From Treponema sp. (GTDB taxonomy: Bacteria > Spirochaetota > Spirochaetia > Treponematales > Treponemataceae): 42,539 nucleotides of DNA. The stretch spans positions 1-42,539 of the forward strand of contig JAEDGP010000009.1 in NCBI GenBank assembly GCA_016297405.1. Reading direction: 5' to 3'. The notes under the pieces were generated by a model. It saw only the letters and a list, made by a program, of their open reading frames with translations, did no database searches and was not told the DNA's origin. Of the stretch, positions 29,750 through 36,968 are shown piece after piece. The position numbers and the translations under genes were made by a program. Each line of letters opens with the position of its first letter. Position 1 is the stretch's first letter.

Positions 29750-31546
29750 CTATGGATTTTTCTTTGAAACCTGTGAAGCAAAAGTGCGCACACCTTCGAT
29801 TACAAGAATCACCGCAAGAATAGCCATTGCCGCAGCAAAGCAGCACTGGAAATAGTGACCCCATGCAGGATCTGCAGCAGTGAATCCGCCTTTTGAGATA
29901 AGCTGAATCTGCTTGATAATTGTAAGTACAAGCTGAGTCAATGTAGCAGCAAGCATGAAAATCATTGGAATAATGAACATCTTGTTGTTTTTGCCCACCT
30001 GACCAAGCCATGCAGCAACAGCCATCAATGCAATTCCAGCCAAAAGCTGATTAGCTGCGCCGAACAATGACCAGATTGCAGCAAGCTTAAGCCCACCAAG
30101 AATACAGCCAACGATTACCATAAAGCAGGTTCCTACAAAAGGATTTGCAAGAATCTTGCGAACAGGATTTTTTGCATCCTTCCAGGTTGCTTCATCATCT
30201 TTAAGGAACAATTCACCAAACATGAATCTGCTCAAGCGAGTTGCAGAATCAAGTGATGTCAAAGCAAAAACAGAAACAGCCAATGTAAGCAAAGCAGCTA
30301 TTGTTTTGAAAACAGATGAATCCACATTTCCAAACATCAACGCAATACCATCTCCAAAAGCCTTTGCAGGGCTTCCTTTGAAAGTCCACAAACCGTTAAT
30401 TTCTGTAACGTAAGTCTGGCCAGAAACAGAACCTACAATCACACCTACAGCAATCAAAGAAATAATACCAAGTGCAGATTCAATAAGCATTGAACCATAT
30501 GCAATAGGTTTTGCGTGCTGTTCAGCATCAAGCTGCTTTGATGTTGTACCAGAAGCGATCAATGAATGGAATCCAGAACAAGCACCACAGGCAACAGTTA
30601 TGAACAAAGCAGGGAACATTCCGCCAAGGCTTGTTTCCCAGTCTGTGAACGCCGGCAAATCAAATGCAACGTTTCTTGAACCACCAGTAAATGCAATCAA
30701 TCCGATTCCTGCAACTGCAATCAACATCATTGCATAAAGCAGGAACGACGAAAGATAATCACGAGGCTGCAGCATAATCCACACAGGAATCAAAGAAGCA
30801 ACTGCAATATATACACCAATCACAACAATCCATGTGGTGCGGTCAAATGCAAGACCATAATTAAGGCCAAGCACTACGATACCTACAACGCCAGCAATTC
30901 CAAGAATTGTTGCAGGCAATGTTTTCAACCCAAAGCGATTTGTTGCTACGCCATACAATACGGCAAGAACAATGAACAGAACAGAAACCATTGCTGTTGT
31001 CTGGTTTCCATTTGGATTTGAAACAATACCAAACTGAGCTTTAACACCACAAGCAATCTGTTCGCTTGTTAAAGGAGCTGTAAGGAATGTTGCCGCAACA
31101 ACATTTACAAACGATGCAATTACCAGAATCAAAACAAGAAGAGAGAAAATGATGAAAAGTCTTTTTGAAGTTTTTCCCATTGAAGACTTAATAATTTCAC
31201 CAATAGTTTTTCCGTCATGACGAATGGAAGCAAAAAGAGAACCAAAATCCTGAACGCCACCAAAGAAAATACCGCCAACTACACACCAGAGGAAAACTGG
31301 TATCCAGCCAAAAACCGAAGCCATAATCGGACCGTTGATTGGACCGGCTCCGGCAACAGAAGAAAAGTGATGTCCCATAAGAACAGCAGGTTTTGCAGCA
31401 ACGTAATCAACACCATCTTCCTTTTCATAAGCTGGAGTTTTGCGTTTTGGATCAATTCCCCACTGCTTAGCAAGCCAGCCACCATAAAGAATGTAACCGG
31501 CAAGCAACAAAACAATGGCTGCAATCAAAATCAGTAATGCATTCAT
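29750..31546 (-). CDS. cstA: Carbon starvation protein CstA family transporter
   Basis: 598 aa, polytopic membrane protein with about 16 hydrophobic segments. The CstA signatures AKPAVLMGHHFSSVAGAGPI near residue 50 and WCVVGGIFFGGVQDF near 87, and CGACSGFHSLIASGTTSKQ near 325, are all present. Members import peptides or pyruvate (CstA, BtsT). At 598 aa it belongs with the shorter BtsT/Bacteroides-like or CstA-short group. AGGAG stands 9 nt before the ATG, with an out-of-frame ATG between. It is preceded by a small gene 20 nt away with which it shares a promoter. Confidence 0.95.
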   Translation of the reverse strand: MNALLILIAAIVLLLAGYILYGGWLAKQWGIDPKRKTPAYEKEDGVDYVAAKPAVLMGHHFSSVAGAGPINGPIMASVFGWIPVFLWCVVGGIFFGGVQDFGSLFASIRHDGKTIGEIIKSSMGKTSKRLFIIFSLLVLILVIASFVNVVAATFLTAPLTSEQIACGVKAQFGIVSNPNGNQTTAMVSVLFIVLAVLYGVATNRFGLKTLPATILGIAGVVGIVVLGLNYGLAFDRTTWIVVIGVYIAVASLIPVWIMLQPRDYLSSFLLYAMMLIAVAGIGLIAFTGGSRNVAFDLPAFTDWETSLGGMFPALFITVACGACSGFHSLIASGTTSKQLDAEQHAKPIAYGSMLIESALGIISLIAVGVIVGSVSGQTYVTEINGLWTFKGSPAKAFGDGIALMFGNVDSSVFKTIAALLTLAVSVFALTSLDSATRLSRFMFGELFLKDDEATWKDAKNPVRKILANPFVGTCFMVIVGCILGGLKLAAIWSLFGAANQLLAGIALMAVAAWLGQVGKNNKMFIIPMIFMLAATLTQLVLTIIKQIQLISKGGFTAADPAWGHYFQCCFAAAMAILAVILVIEGVRTFASQVSKKNP

Positions 31547-31566
31547 TTTTCATTACTCCTAAAAAA

Positions 31567-32043
31567 TTAAATATTAGAAAGTGTTTTCCTGAAAACCGTT
31601 CCCTGATTGTTGCAGAAAACTTTTCCAGAAGAAAGCTCTTTAACTACAAGTTTAAAATGACTCCAGCCGCAAAAGCTGAATTTATAAGATTTGTAATACC
31701 GCATTTTTTTTATTTTTTTCTTTGCTGCGTCATCAACAAAATCGGCAAGCACTACAAGAACCACGTCGGAATTTCTATGGCCAAAATATGGATTTATTTT
31801 GGAAATTCCATCTGTCCAGGCTTTATGGCATAAAGTATTCAACAGGAATAAATCAAGCTTTTCTCCCTGATGAAAATAAACATATTCATTTGAATCACTT
31901 TCAGAGATTTTTGCTGCACGAACAAATACATAATGTTCATCATGGGCATGAAATTCGGCCTGGGCAACAAAAGGCGCAATCACATTTTCTGTGCGCACAT
32001 CATAATACTGGCCAAACGATTTCAACAGTTTTTCCATTGCCAT
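31567..32043 (-). CDS. Small cytoplasmic protein of unknown function, cstA partner
   Basis: 158 aa, no signal peptide or membrane segment. I do not recognise the family. It begins MAMEKLLKSFGQYYDVRTENV and contains HDEHYVFVRAAKI, CHKAWTDGISKINPYFGHRN and a lysine-rich DDAAKKKIKKMRYY. Histidines and aromatics are frequent. It ends 20 nt before cstA in the same direction, so both are co-transcribed and a role linked to the transporter is plausible. GAGA lies 9 nt before the ATG at 32043; an alternative ATG is two codons later. Confidence 0.75.
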   Translation of the reverse strand: MAMEKLLKSFGQYYDVRTENVIAPFVAQAEFHAHDEHYVFVRAAKISESDSNEYVYFHQGEKLDLFLLNTLCHKAWTDGISKINPYFGHRNSDVVLVVLADFVDDAAKKKIKKMRYYKSYKFSFCGWSHFKLVVKELSSGKVFCNNQGTVFRKTLSNI

Positions 32044-32124
32044 ACATCAATTCTCTTTGCAAAAAAACTCAATTATTCTGCAGCTTGCCGTTCATGCTGA
32101 TAACCACAAACTTCACTTATATCT

Positions 32125-32152
32125 TATATATAGAAAATTATCACTATTGCAA
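32125..32152 (-). promoter_or_regulatory. Promoter of the small gene-cstA operon
   Basis: TTGCAA (32147-32152), 16-nt spacer, TATATA (32125-32130) on the minus strand. The leader to the first ATG would be about 75 nt. Confidence 0.55.
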
Positions 32153-32247
32153 AAGAAGTTCAACTTGATTAAAACTAAAAATATTTAATATTTCTAAATT
32201 TCAGTTACAAAAAAGGACTATCTCTCTTTCAATTTTTCGGGAATATC

Positions 32248-32305
32248 CCTTTACGGACAGAACAATAATTCAACTATAAAAATACTACCAGTCAGTCCGT
32301 AAAGG
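32248..32305. repeat. 11-bp inverted repeat with long loop
   Basis: CCTTTACGGAC (32248-32258) and its perfect complement (32295-32305) are separated by 36 nt. On the plus strand the second arm is followed by ATTTTTT, a terminator-like end; on the minus strand it lies just past the DUF1232 stop. It could be a bidirectional transcription stop or bound by a protein. No gene lies in 32153-32324. Confidence 0.5.
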
Positions 32306-32324
32306 ATTTTTTAGCGCCTGTTTT

Positions 32325-33182
32325 TTAAGCCCAGGCAATATTTCTGATCCAAAAAAACAGCGCAGAATATCCAAGTACAAAAATCACATACAAAAACAGT
32401 TTGAATCGATAGTGCCTGATCAACCTTCGTACAATTTCATCAAGTTCAGGAATGCTGCTAAGTCCCGGAATATAATCTGAAAACTTTTCAATTCCTGCAT
32501 AGACTTTTGCCACACTTGGATATTCGTTTTTTACAAAATTACTGACCCCGGCAGACAAGCTTCTTGCTTTTACCACACATTTTGTAACCCGCAAACCGAT
32601 TTTTCCATATTTTCGTAAATAAGAAACAACTCTGAAAGCCGTCCAGCCAAAAATCACGCTTGCAAGTCCTATTGCCACAAACGTTGAAGCCGGCTCTCCA
32701 AATACTTTGAACTGCAAAAGCATTAGAACAATCACGTTCAAAAGGAGATTTATCAGAACAGTGTGCAAATTGGAAAAGAATATTTTCTTAAGCCTTTCAT
32801 CAATTTTTCTGTAAATTGAACCCTTCACTTTTTGGCCTGCCATGTTGATTATTTGTGGCAACGCATATTCAGAAACCTGCTTAAAAACAAAGCCGATAAC
32901 CGCTACATCATCAATAAACCCAATACCAGGAATTACATCCGGAATACAATCTGCTGGAAGAATCAAATAAAGAAGAGCGCCAATAATCGTCAGCTTCAGT
33001 TTCACTGGCACTTCAGGTCCGGTGGCTTTTTCCCAAAGCAACAAAACTTTATCCCAGATTTTCCCGATCATTCCTCGATTCATAAAACCAAGCTTTGATT
33101 CAATCTTTTTAAGTGCCGAAGGAATATCTTTTACATCTTCACCAAGTTTTTTCGCTTTTTCCAGATATTTATCTTTATCCAT
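32325..33182 (-). CDS. DUF1232 (YkvA-type) membrane protein
   Basis: 285 aa. Residues about 60-105 are the DUF1232 domain: LTIIGALLYLILPADCIPDVIPGIGFIDDVAVIGFV, a hydrophobic hairpin with the PxDxIPD motif. Two further hydrophobic pairs (about 140-185 and 262-283) make it an inner-membrane protein with a cytoplasmic N-terminus. Function unknown. Single gene. No Shine-Dalgarno; TTGAAA, 17 nt, CAAAAT ends exactly 6 nt before the ATG, so this is a well-formed leaderless candidate. Confidence 0.85.
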   Translation of the reverse strand: MDKDKYLEKAKKLGEDVKDIPSALKKIESKLGFMNRGMIGKIWDKVLLLWEKATGPEVPVKLKLTIIGALLYLILPADCIPDVIPGIGFIDDVAVIGFVFKQVSEYALPQIINMAGQKVKGSIYRKIDERLKKIFFSNLHTVLINLLLNVIVLMLLQFKVFGEPASTFVAIGLASVIFGWTAFRVVSYLRKYGKIGLRVTKCVVKARSLSAGVSNFVKNEYPSVAKVYAGIEKFSDYIPGLSSIPELDEIVRRLIRHYRFKLFLYVIFVLGYSALFFWIRNIAWA

Positions 33183-33188
33183 AGCTGC

Positions 33189-33217
33189 ATTTTGCCTAAA
33201 GGAAAAGTCTTTTTCAA
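33189..33217 (-). promoter_or_regulatory. Promoter of the DUF1232 gene (leaderless layout)
   Basis: TTGAAA (33212-33217), 17-nt spacer, CAAAAT (33189-33194) on the minus strand, 6 nt before the ATG. Confidence 0.5.
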
Positions 33218-33342
33218 TATGCTTTTCATGAAAATGAGTCCAAAATCCTGATTTTCTGAGAACCCTCTCAGATTTCTCTCAATTTACTTTCATGCTTCTA
33301 AACTTTTACTGGTTTATATTGGAATCATGGAACAGCGAGAGA

Positions 33343-33410
33343 GGTTTCTGAGCCTGTCGAAGGGTGGTTTCTGAGCCTGTCGAAGGGTGGTTCCTGAGCC
33401 TGTCGAAGGG
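33343..33410. repeat. Three tandem 23-bp repeats with REP-like core
   Basis: GGTTTCTGAGCCTGTCGAAGGG occurs at 33343-33364 and 33366-33387, and with one change at 33389-33410, at a 23-bp period. The core GAGCCTGTCGAAGGGCTC of the last copy can fold as a 5-6-bp hairpin. The CTTCGACAGGCTCA core is a palindromic intergenic motif seen in many bacteria. It sits between the DUF1232 start and the 3' end of the pseudouridine synthase gene. The rest of 33218-33426 holds no gene I can support. Confidence 0.85.
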
Positions 33411-33426
33411 CTCAATGAGCACTACA

Positions 33427-34272
33427 CTAATTACTTTTGGGACAGCCCCTTTTTTTTGCACTTTCTACATAAATCGACTGCAAATTTTTCATTTCATCCA
33501 AAGAAAGGTTTCTGTAGCTTCCTTCCATAAGGCTTTCTTCCAGACAAAGGCCGGCAAAAGCGGTTCTTTTTAAGTTTATGACACAGTTTCCCAAAGCGGC
33601 AAAAATCCGCCGCACTTCATGAAATCTTCCTTCTGTTACAGTTATTGAACAGCTCCTCTCTTCAAGCCACACTATTTTGGAAGGTTTTGTCACACATGGG
33701 CCGGCCTTTTTTTCCGCTGGCAAAAAAAGCCCCAAAGCACATTTTTCTGCATACAATTTTTGAGTTTGTTCATCAACCGGTTTAAAAAGCTCCACCAGAT
33801 ATGTTTTTGGCACATTGCTTTGGGGCGCTGTAAAATAATGGGAAAAAAACTGGTTCGTAGTAAAAAGCAAAAGGCCTTGGGTTTCCTTATCCAGTCTCCC
33901 CACCGAATGCAGATTTTCTTCTATATAAATGCGTTCTTCATCTGCTTTGCTTTCATAAAACTTTTCCAAAAGTCTGTAGACTGTGGGACTTTGATCGCTT
34001 ACATGGGAACATACGTAACCGGAAGGCTTGTTCAGCAAAATATACTGGTGGGGAAAAAAGCGCATTTTTTTGCCATTAATTACAAGAACATCTGTTTCCA
34101 CATCCACAGGGATTTTGCGCAACTGTGCCAAGCTTCCAAGCTTGTCTTTAAAATCCAGCTTTTGTCCATTCAATTCAATCAAATTATTGCGCAAAAAAGA
34201 GGCACTACTCCGCTCTGAACACAAACCATAGCTTTCCAAAAGCCTGTCTAATCGCTGGGGAAACATGAACAC
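33427..34272 (-). CDS. RsuA/RluB/E/F-type pseudouridine synthase
   Basis: 281 aa. An N-terminal S4 RNA-binding domain (RLDRLLESYGLCSERSSASF) is followed by the catalytic domain: YILLNKPSGYVCS, HSVGRLDKETQGLLLFT with the catalytic Asp, and EGRFHEVRRIFAALG near the end. The family isomerises a specific uridine in 16S or 23S rRNA; which one is not decidable. GTG at 34272 is taken as start because GGAGG lies 6-7 nt upstream; an ATG two codons later is the alternative. The gene is divergent from the GDT1 gene. Confidence 0.9.
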   Translation of the reverse strand: MFMFPQRLDRLLESYGLCSERSSASFLRNNLIELNGQKLDFKDKLGSLAQLRKIPVDVETDVLVINGKKMRFFPHQYILLNKPSGYVCSHVSDQSPTVYRLLEKFYESKADEERIYIEENLHSVGRLDKETQGLLLFTTNQFFSHYFTAPQSNVPKTYLVELFKPVDEQTQKLYAEKCALGLFLPAEKKAGPCVTKPSKIVWLEERSCSITVTEGRFHEVRRIFAALGNCVINLKRTAFAGLCLEESLMEGSYRNLSLDEMKNLQSIYVESAKKRGCPKSN

Positions 34273-34391
34273 ATTCTACCCTCCAAAAAGCGATTTTGCC
34301 AAGATCCTTTCATTTTTATCATGTTTTTGATTCCCCCATTTTTATATTTTCCACATTTCCCAAAGTTTTCTTCCTCCATAAAATAATTACC

Positions 34392-34421
34392 TTGTACAAA
34401 CTACTTGCCATGGCATAAAAT
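34392..34421 (+). promoter_or_regulatory. Promoter of the GDT1-family gene
   Basis: TTGTAC (34392-34397), 18-nt spacer, TAAAAT (34416-34421). The leader is only about 20 nt, so a yybP-ykoY manganese riboswitch, frequent before this family, is not present. Confidence 0.5.
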
Positions 34422-34448
34422 CATTTATATCAAATCCAGGGAAGTATT

Positions 34449-35138
34449 ATGTTTCTTTTGTTCATTCAGATTACGGTTGCTCAATTTTTTGCAGAAATGG
34501 GAGATAAAACCCAGCTTATGCTTGTGGCAATGACAGAAAAACACAAAATGGCTGATATTATTCTTGGTACAGCTATTGCAATTCTTGTATTAAATGGAAT
34601 TGCAGTTCTTGCTGGCGGTGCAATCGGACAGTTCATTCCTTCCTGGATTATTAAATTCATTGCGGCAGCTGCATTTTTGTTTTTTGCCGCAACCACAATC
34701 AAAGACGATGATGAAGAAGATGAAGAAGGCGGCAATTCCAAAATCAATTTTGCACCCCTTGCAGTTTTCTGCACTTTCTTCATTGCAGAGCTGGGCGATA
34801 AAACTCAGCTTACAGCAATCACGTTTGGCGCAAACGAAGGGCTTTCCAACGCAATCATAGTTTGGCTGGCCTGTTCCATCGGACTTTTTGCCGCAGATAT
34901 TCTTGGACTGGTAATAATTCATCTGCTTAAAGGACATATTCCTCAAAATTTCATCAAGCTCCTTTCGTTTTTGATTTTTACTGTTTTCGGAATTCTTACG
35001 CTAAATCAGGCTGCATCGATGATTTTTTCAGATAACACTTTAATATGGACAATCACCATCGGTTCTTCCGTAATCTTTGCAACCCTTTGCATAATTCTTT
35101 TTGTTCTCCAGCAAAAAAAACGCAAATCCAACTCCTGA
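34449..35138 (+). CDS. GDT1/TMEM165 (UPF0016) family Mn2+/Ca2+ transporter
   Basis: 229 aa, six membrane helices in two repeats. Each repeat carries the family E-x-G-D-K-T motif: FFAEMGDKTQLMLVA at the start and FIAELGDKTQLTAIT in the middle. An acidic loop (DDDEEDEEGG) joins the halves. Bacterial relatives (MneA) export manganese; eukaryotic GDT1 exchanges Ca2+/Mn2+ for H+. AGGGA stands about 7 nt before the ATG. It precedes the pan operon but has 146 nt and a separate promoter between. Confidence 0.92.
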   Translation: MFLLFIQITVAQFFAEMGDKTQLMLVAMTEKHKMADIILGTAIAILVLNGIAVLAGGAIGQFIPSWIIKFIAAAAFLFFAATTIKDDDEEDEEGGNSKINFAPLAVFCTFFIAELGDKTQLTAITFGANEGLSNAIIVWLACSIGLFAADILGLVIIHLLKGHIPQNFIKLLSFLIFTVFGILTLNQAASMIFSDNTLIWTITIGSSVIFATLCIILFVLQQKKRKSNS

Positions 35139-35161
35139 TTCTTATTGTGGAAAACTGACAC

Positions 35162-35190
35162 TTTACTAAAAAATCACATAGTTCTAAAAT
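35162..35190 (+). promoter_or_regulatory. Promoter of the pan/coa operon
   Basis: TTTACT (35162-35167), 17-nt spacer, TAAAAT (35185-35190). The start is expected near 35197, giving a leader of about 88 nt. Confidence 0.55.
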
Positions 35191-35197
35191 ATGAGCA

Positions 35198-35226
35198 GAG
35201 CAGTGACTGCGTCGCAGCATTGACTT
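35198..35226 (+). promoter_or_regulatory. Candidate pan RNA motif in the panB leader
   Basis: The RNA at 35198-35226 folds into one hairpin: CUGC/GCAG around a GUC loop (35207-35217), then bulged A35206, CAGUG/CAUUG with one G-U (35201-35205 / 35218-35222), bulged A35223, then G-C, A-U and G-U. Two bulged adenosines in a short stem upstream of panB is the description of the pan RNA motif, known before pantothenate genes in Firmicutes, Chloroflexi and deltaproteobacteria. A GGTG-GAAA-CACC tetraloop hairpin (35231-35242) follows, and CUUC/GAAG (35257-35275) lies at the ribosome site. I have no covariance score, so this is a candidate. Confidence 0.55.
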
Positions 35227-35284
35227 AACCGGTGGAAACACCAGCAAAAAACACATCTTCAGACTTGACCAGAAGGCAGGTACT

Positions 35285-36064
35285 ATGACTACATTAGATT
35301 TCCTTAAAGCAAAGCAGGAAAATCGCAAGATTTCCATGATTACATGTTACGATGCAACGTTTGCAAAACTCATCGATGAGACAGACATCGATTGTATTCT
35401 GATTGGTGACAGCTGCAGCATGGTTATGCATGGCGAAACCACAACAATTCCAGCGAAAATGGAATGGATGGTGGAACATACAAGAAGCGTTCGTAACGGA
35501 ACTTCAAAATACATCGTTGCAGACATGCCGTTCCTTTCCACACGCAAAGGAATCCCTTTTGCCACAGAATGTGCAGGACAGCTTCTGGTTGCTGGCGCAA
35601 ACTGCGTAAAAATCGAAGGCGTTTTTGGCCAGGAAGATGTTCTGCATCACCTGGTAATGAGCGGCATTCCTGTAATGGCGCATCTTGGCCTTACACCGCA
35701 ATTTTTTCAGGCCTTCGGCGGACACAAAATGCAAGGCAAAACCGAAGCTGCTGCAGAAAAAATCATTGAAGAAGCAAAAAAAGCCGAAGAACTTGGCTGT
35801 TTCTGCGTTCTTTTGGAATGCATTCCTGCATCCCTTGCAGAAAAAATCTCAAAAGCAGTAAGCGTTCCTGTAATCGGAATAGGCGCCGGCGTAAACGTTG
35901 ACGGCCAGGTTCTGGTCCTTCAGGATATGCTTGGTATGAGCGGCTTTAAACCACGTTTTGTTCGCCAATATCTGAACGGTGCAGAACTCATAAAAGGTGC
36001 GCTTAATCAATATGCACAGGATGTGCATGACGCATCATTCCCAGGCCCGGAAGAAATCAAATAG
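35285..36064 (+). CDS. panB: 3-methyl-2-oxobutanoate hydroxymethyltransferase (ketopantoate synthesis)
   Basis: 259 aa, TIM barrel. It adds a hydroxymethyl group from methylene-tetrahydrofolate to ketoisovalerate, the first committed step to pantothenate. Motifs: SMITCYDATFAKLIDE, CILIGDSCSMVMHG (metal Asp), VADMPFLS, CVKIEG, MAHLGLTPQ, LLECIP and GIGAGVNVDGQVLVLQDMLG. The start has an AAGG/GCAGG site upstream. It opens the operon, followed by panC at 12 nt. Ketopantoate reductase (panE or ilvC) is not nearby. Confidence 0.97.
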   Translation: MTTLDFLKAKQENRKISMITCYDATFAKLIDETDIDCILIGDSCSMVMHGETTTIPAKMEWMVEHTRSVRNGTSKYIVADMPFLSTRKGIPFATECAGQLLVAGANCVKIEGVFGQEDVLHHLVMSGIPVMAHLGLTPQFFQAFGGHKMQGKTEAAAEKIIEEAKKAEELGCFCVLLECIPASLAEKISKAVSVPVIGIGAGVNVDGQVLVLQDMLGMSGFKPRFVRQYLNGAELIKGALNQYAQDVHDASFPGPEEIK

Positions 36065-36076
36065 AGAGGCAAAAAA

Positions 36077-36826
36077 ATGAAAATAATCAATACACCAGCA
36101 GAAATGAAAGCTGTAAGAAAAACTCTTGAAGGCAAAACAGTCGGATTCGTACCTACAATGGGCGGTCTTCACAACGGACACCTTTCCCTTGTGAACAAGG
36201 CAAAATCAGAAAACGAAATCACGGTTGTAAGCGTATATCTGAACGAAACTCAGTTCAACGATAAAAACGATCTTATCACTTACCCGGCAAATTTCGACGA
36301 TGACTGTGCTCTCCTTGAAAAAGAGGGCGTTGATTATCTTTTTGCACCGAACTACGATGGGATGTATCCAGATGACTATAAATATATGGTTACTGAAAAA
36401 GATTTCAGCAAACTTTTATGTGGCGCAAAGCGTCCAGGCCATTTCGACGGAGTTTTAACCGTTGTCATGAAGCTTTTAAATATTGTAAGCCCAGCAAAAG
36501 CTTATTTTGGTGAAAAAGATTTTCAGCAGTTCAAACTCCTCAAAGGCATGACCCAGGCATTCTTTATGGACGTTGAACTTGTACCATGTCCGATTGTTCG
36601 CGAAGAAAACGGACTTGCAATCTCTAGCCGCAACCGTAAACTTTCAGCACAGGGACTTGCAAAAGCTCCAGAATTCCACCAGATTCTTGCAGAAAAAGGA
36701 ACCACCGAAGAAAAAGCCGCAAAACTTGAGCAAGCAGGTTTTAAAGTGGACTACGTTACAGAACTTGATGGCCGACTCTATGCCGCAGTTTTTCTTGAAG
36801 GCGTTCGACTTATCGATAACCTTTAG
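36077..36826 (+). CDS. panC: Pantothenate synthetase (pantoate-beta-alanine ligase)
   Basis: 249 aa, some 30 shorter than usual because the C-terminal lid region between SSRN and the final RLIDNL is compact. It joins pantoate and beta-alanine using ATP. The HIGH-type site is PTMGGLHNGHLSLV (residues 26-39), then NETQF where most enzymes have NPTQF, LCGAKRPGHFDGVLTVV, YFGEKDFQQF, and ISSRNRKLS for the KMSKS-like loop. GAGAGG stands 7 nt before the ATG. Key residues are kept, so I take it as active despite its length. Confidence 0.95.
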   Translation: MKIINTPAEMKAVRKTLEGKTVGFVPTMGGLHNGHLSLVNKAKSENEITVVSVYLNETQFNDKNDLITYPANFDDDCALLEKEGVDYLFAPNYDGMYPDDYKYMVTEKDFSKLLCGAKRPGHFDGVLTVVMKLLNIVSPAKAYFGEKDFQQFKLLKGMTQAFFMDVELVPCPIVREENGLAISSRNRKLSAQGLAKAPEFHQILAEKGTTEEKAAKLEQAGFKVDYVTELDGRLYAAVFLEGVRLIDNL

Positions 36827-36843
36827 TTTATAACTGACTGGGT

Positions 36844-36948
36844 GGGGGAAGTCTCCCCCTGCGGATGCAATTTCATTGCATCCTACCCTCTCTAGCGGGG
36901 GCAGATGAGGTTGCTTTAAGCCCCCGCAACGCCCCCACGTTTTTTTTT
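36844..36948. repeat. Three-hairpin GC-rich element inside the pan/coa operon
   Basis: Three hairpins in a row: GGGGGA/TCCCCC (36844-36859, 4-nt loop), GGATGCAAT/ATTGCATCC (36863-36883, perfect, 3-nt loop) and GCGGGGGC/GCCCCCGC (36895-36927, 17-nt loop), then GCCCCCACG and a T9 run. The last part resembles an intrinsic terminator, so it may reduce transcription into coaC. Base composition differs sharply from the genes around it, suggesting an inserted dispersed element like that at 5370-5526. Confidence 0.65.
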
Positions 36949-36968
36949 GTTTGGTTTATGGAGTAAAA

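Noticed and set aside
33343..33410. CRISPR array
   Set aside because: Units are adjacent at a 23-bp period with no spacers, and no cas genes are present.
34421..34449. yybP-ykoY manganese riboswitch before the GDT1 gene
   Set aside because: The predicted leader is only about 20 nt.
34590..34946. 118-aa minus-strand ORF and other frames opposite the GDT1 gene
   Set aside because: They are shadows of a well-conserved membrane protein whose motifs are in the plus frame.
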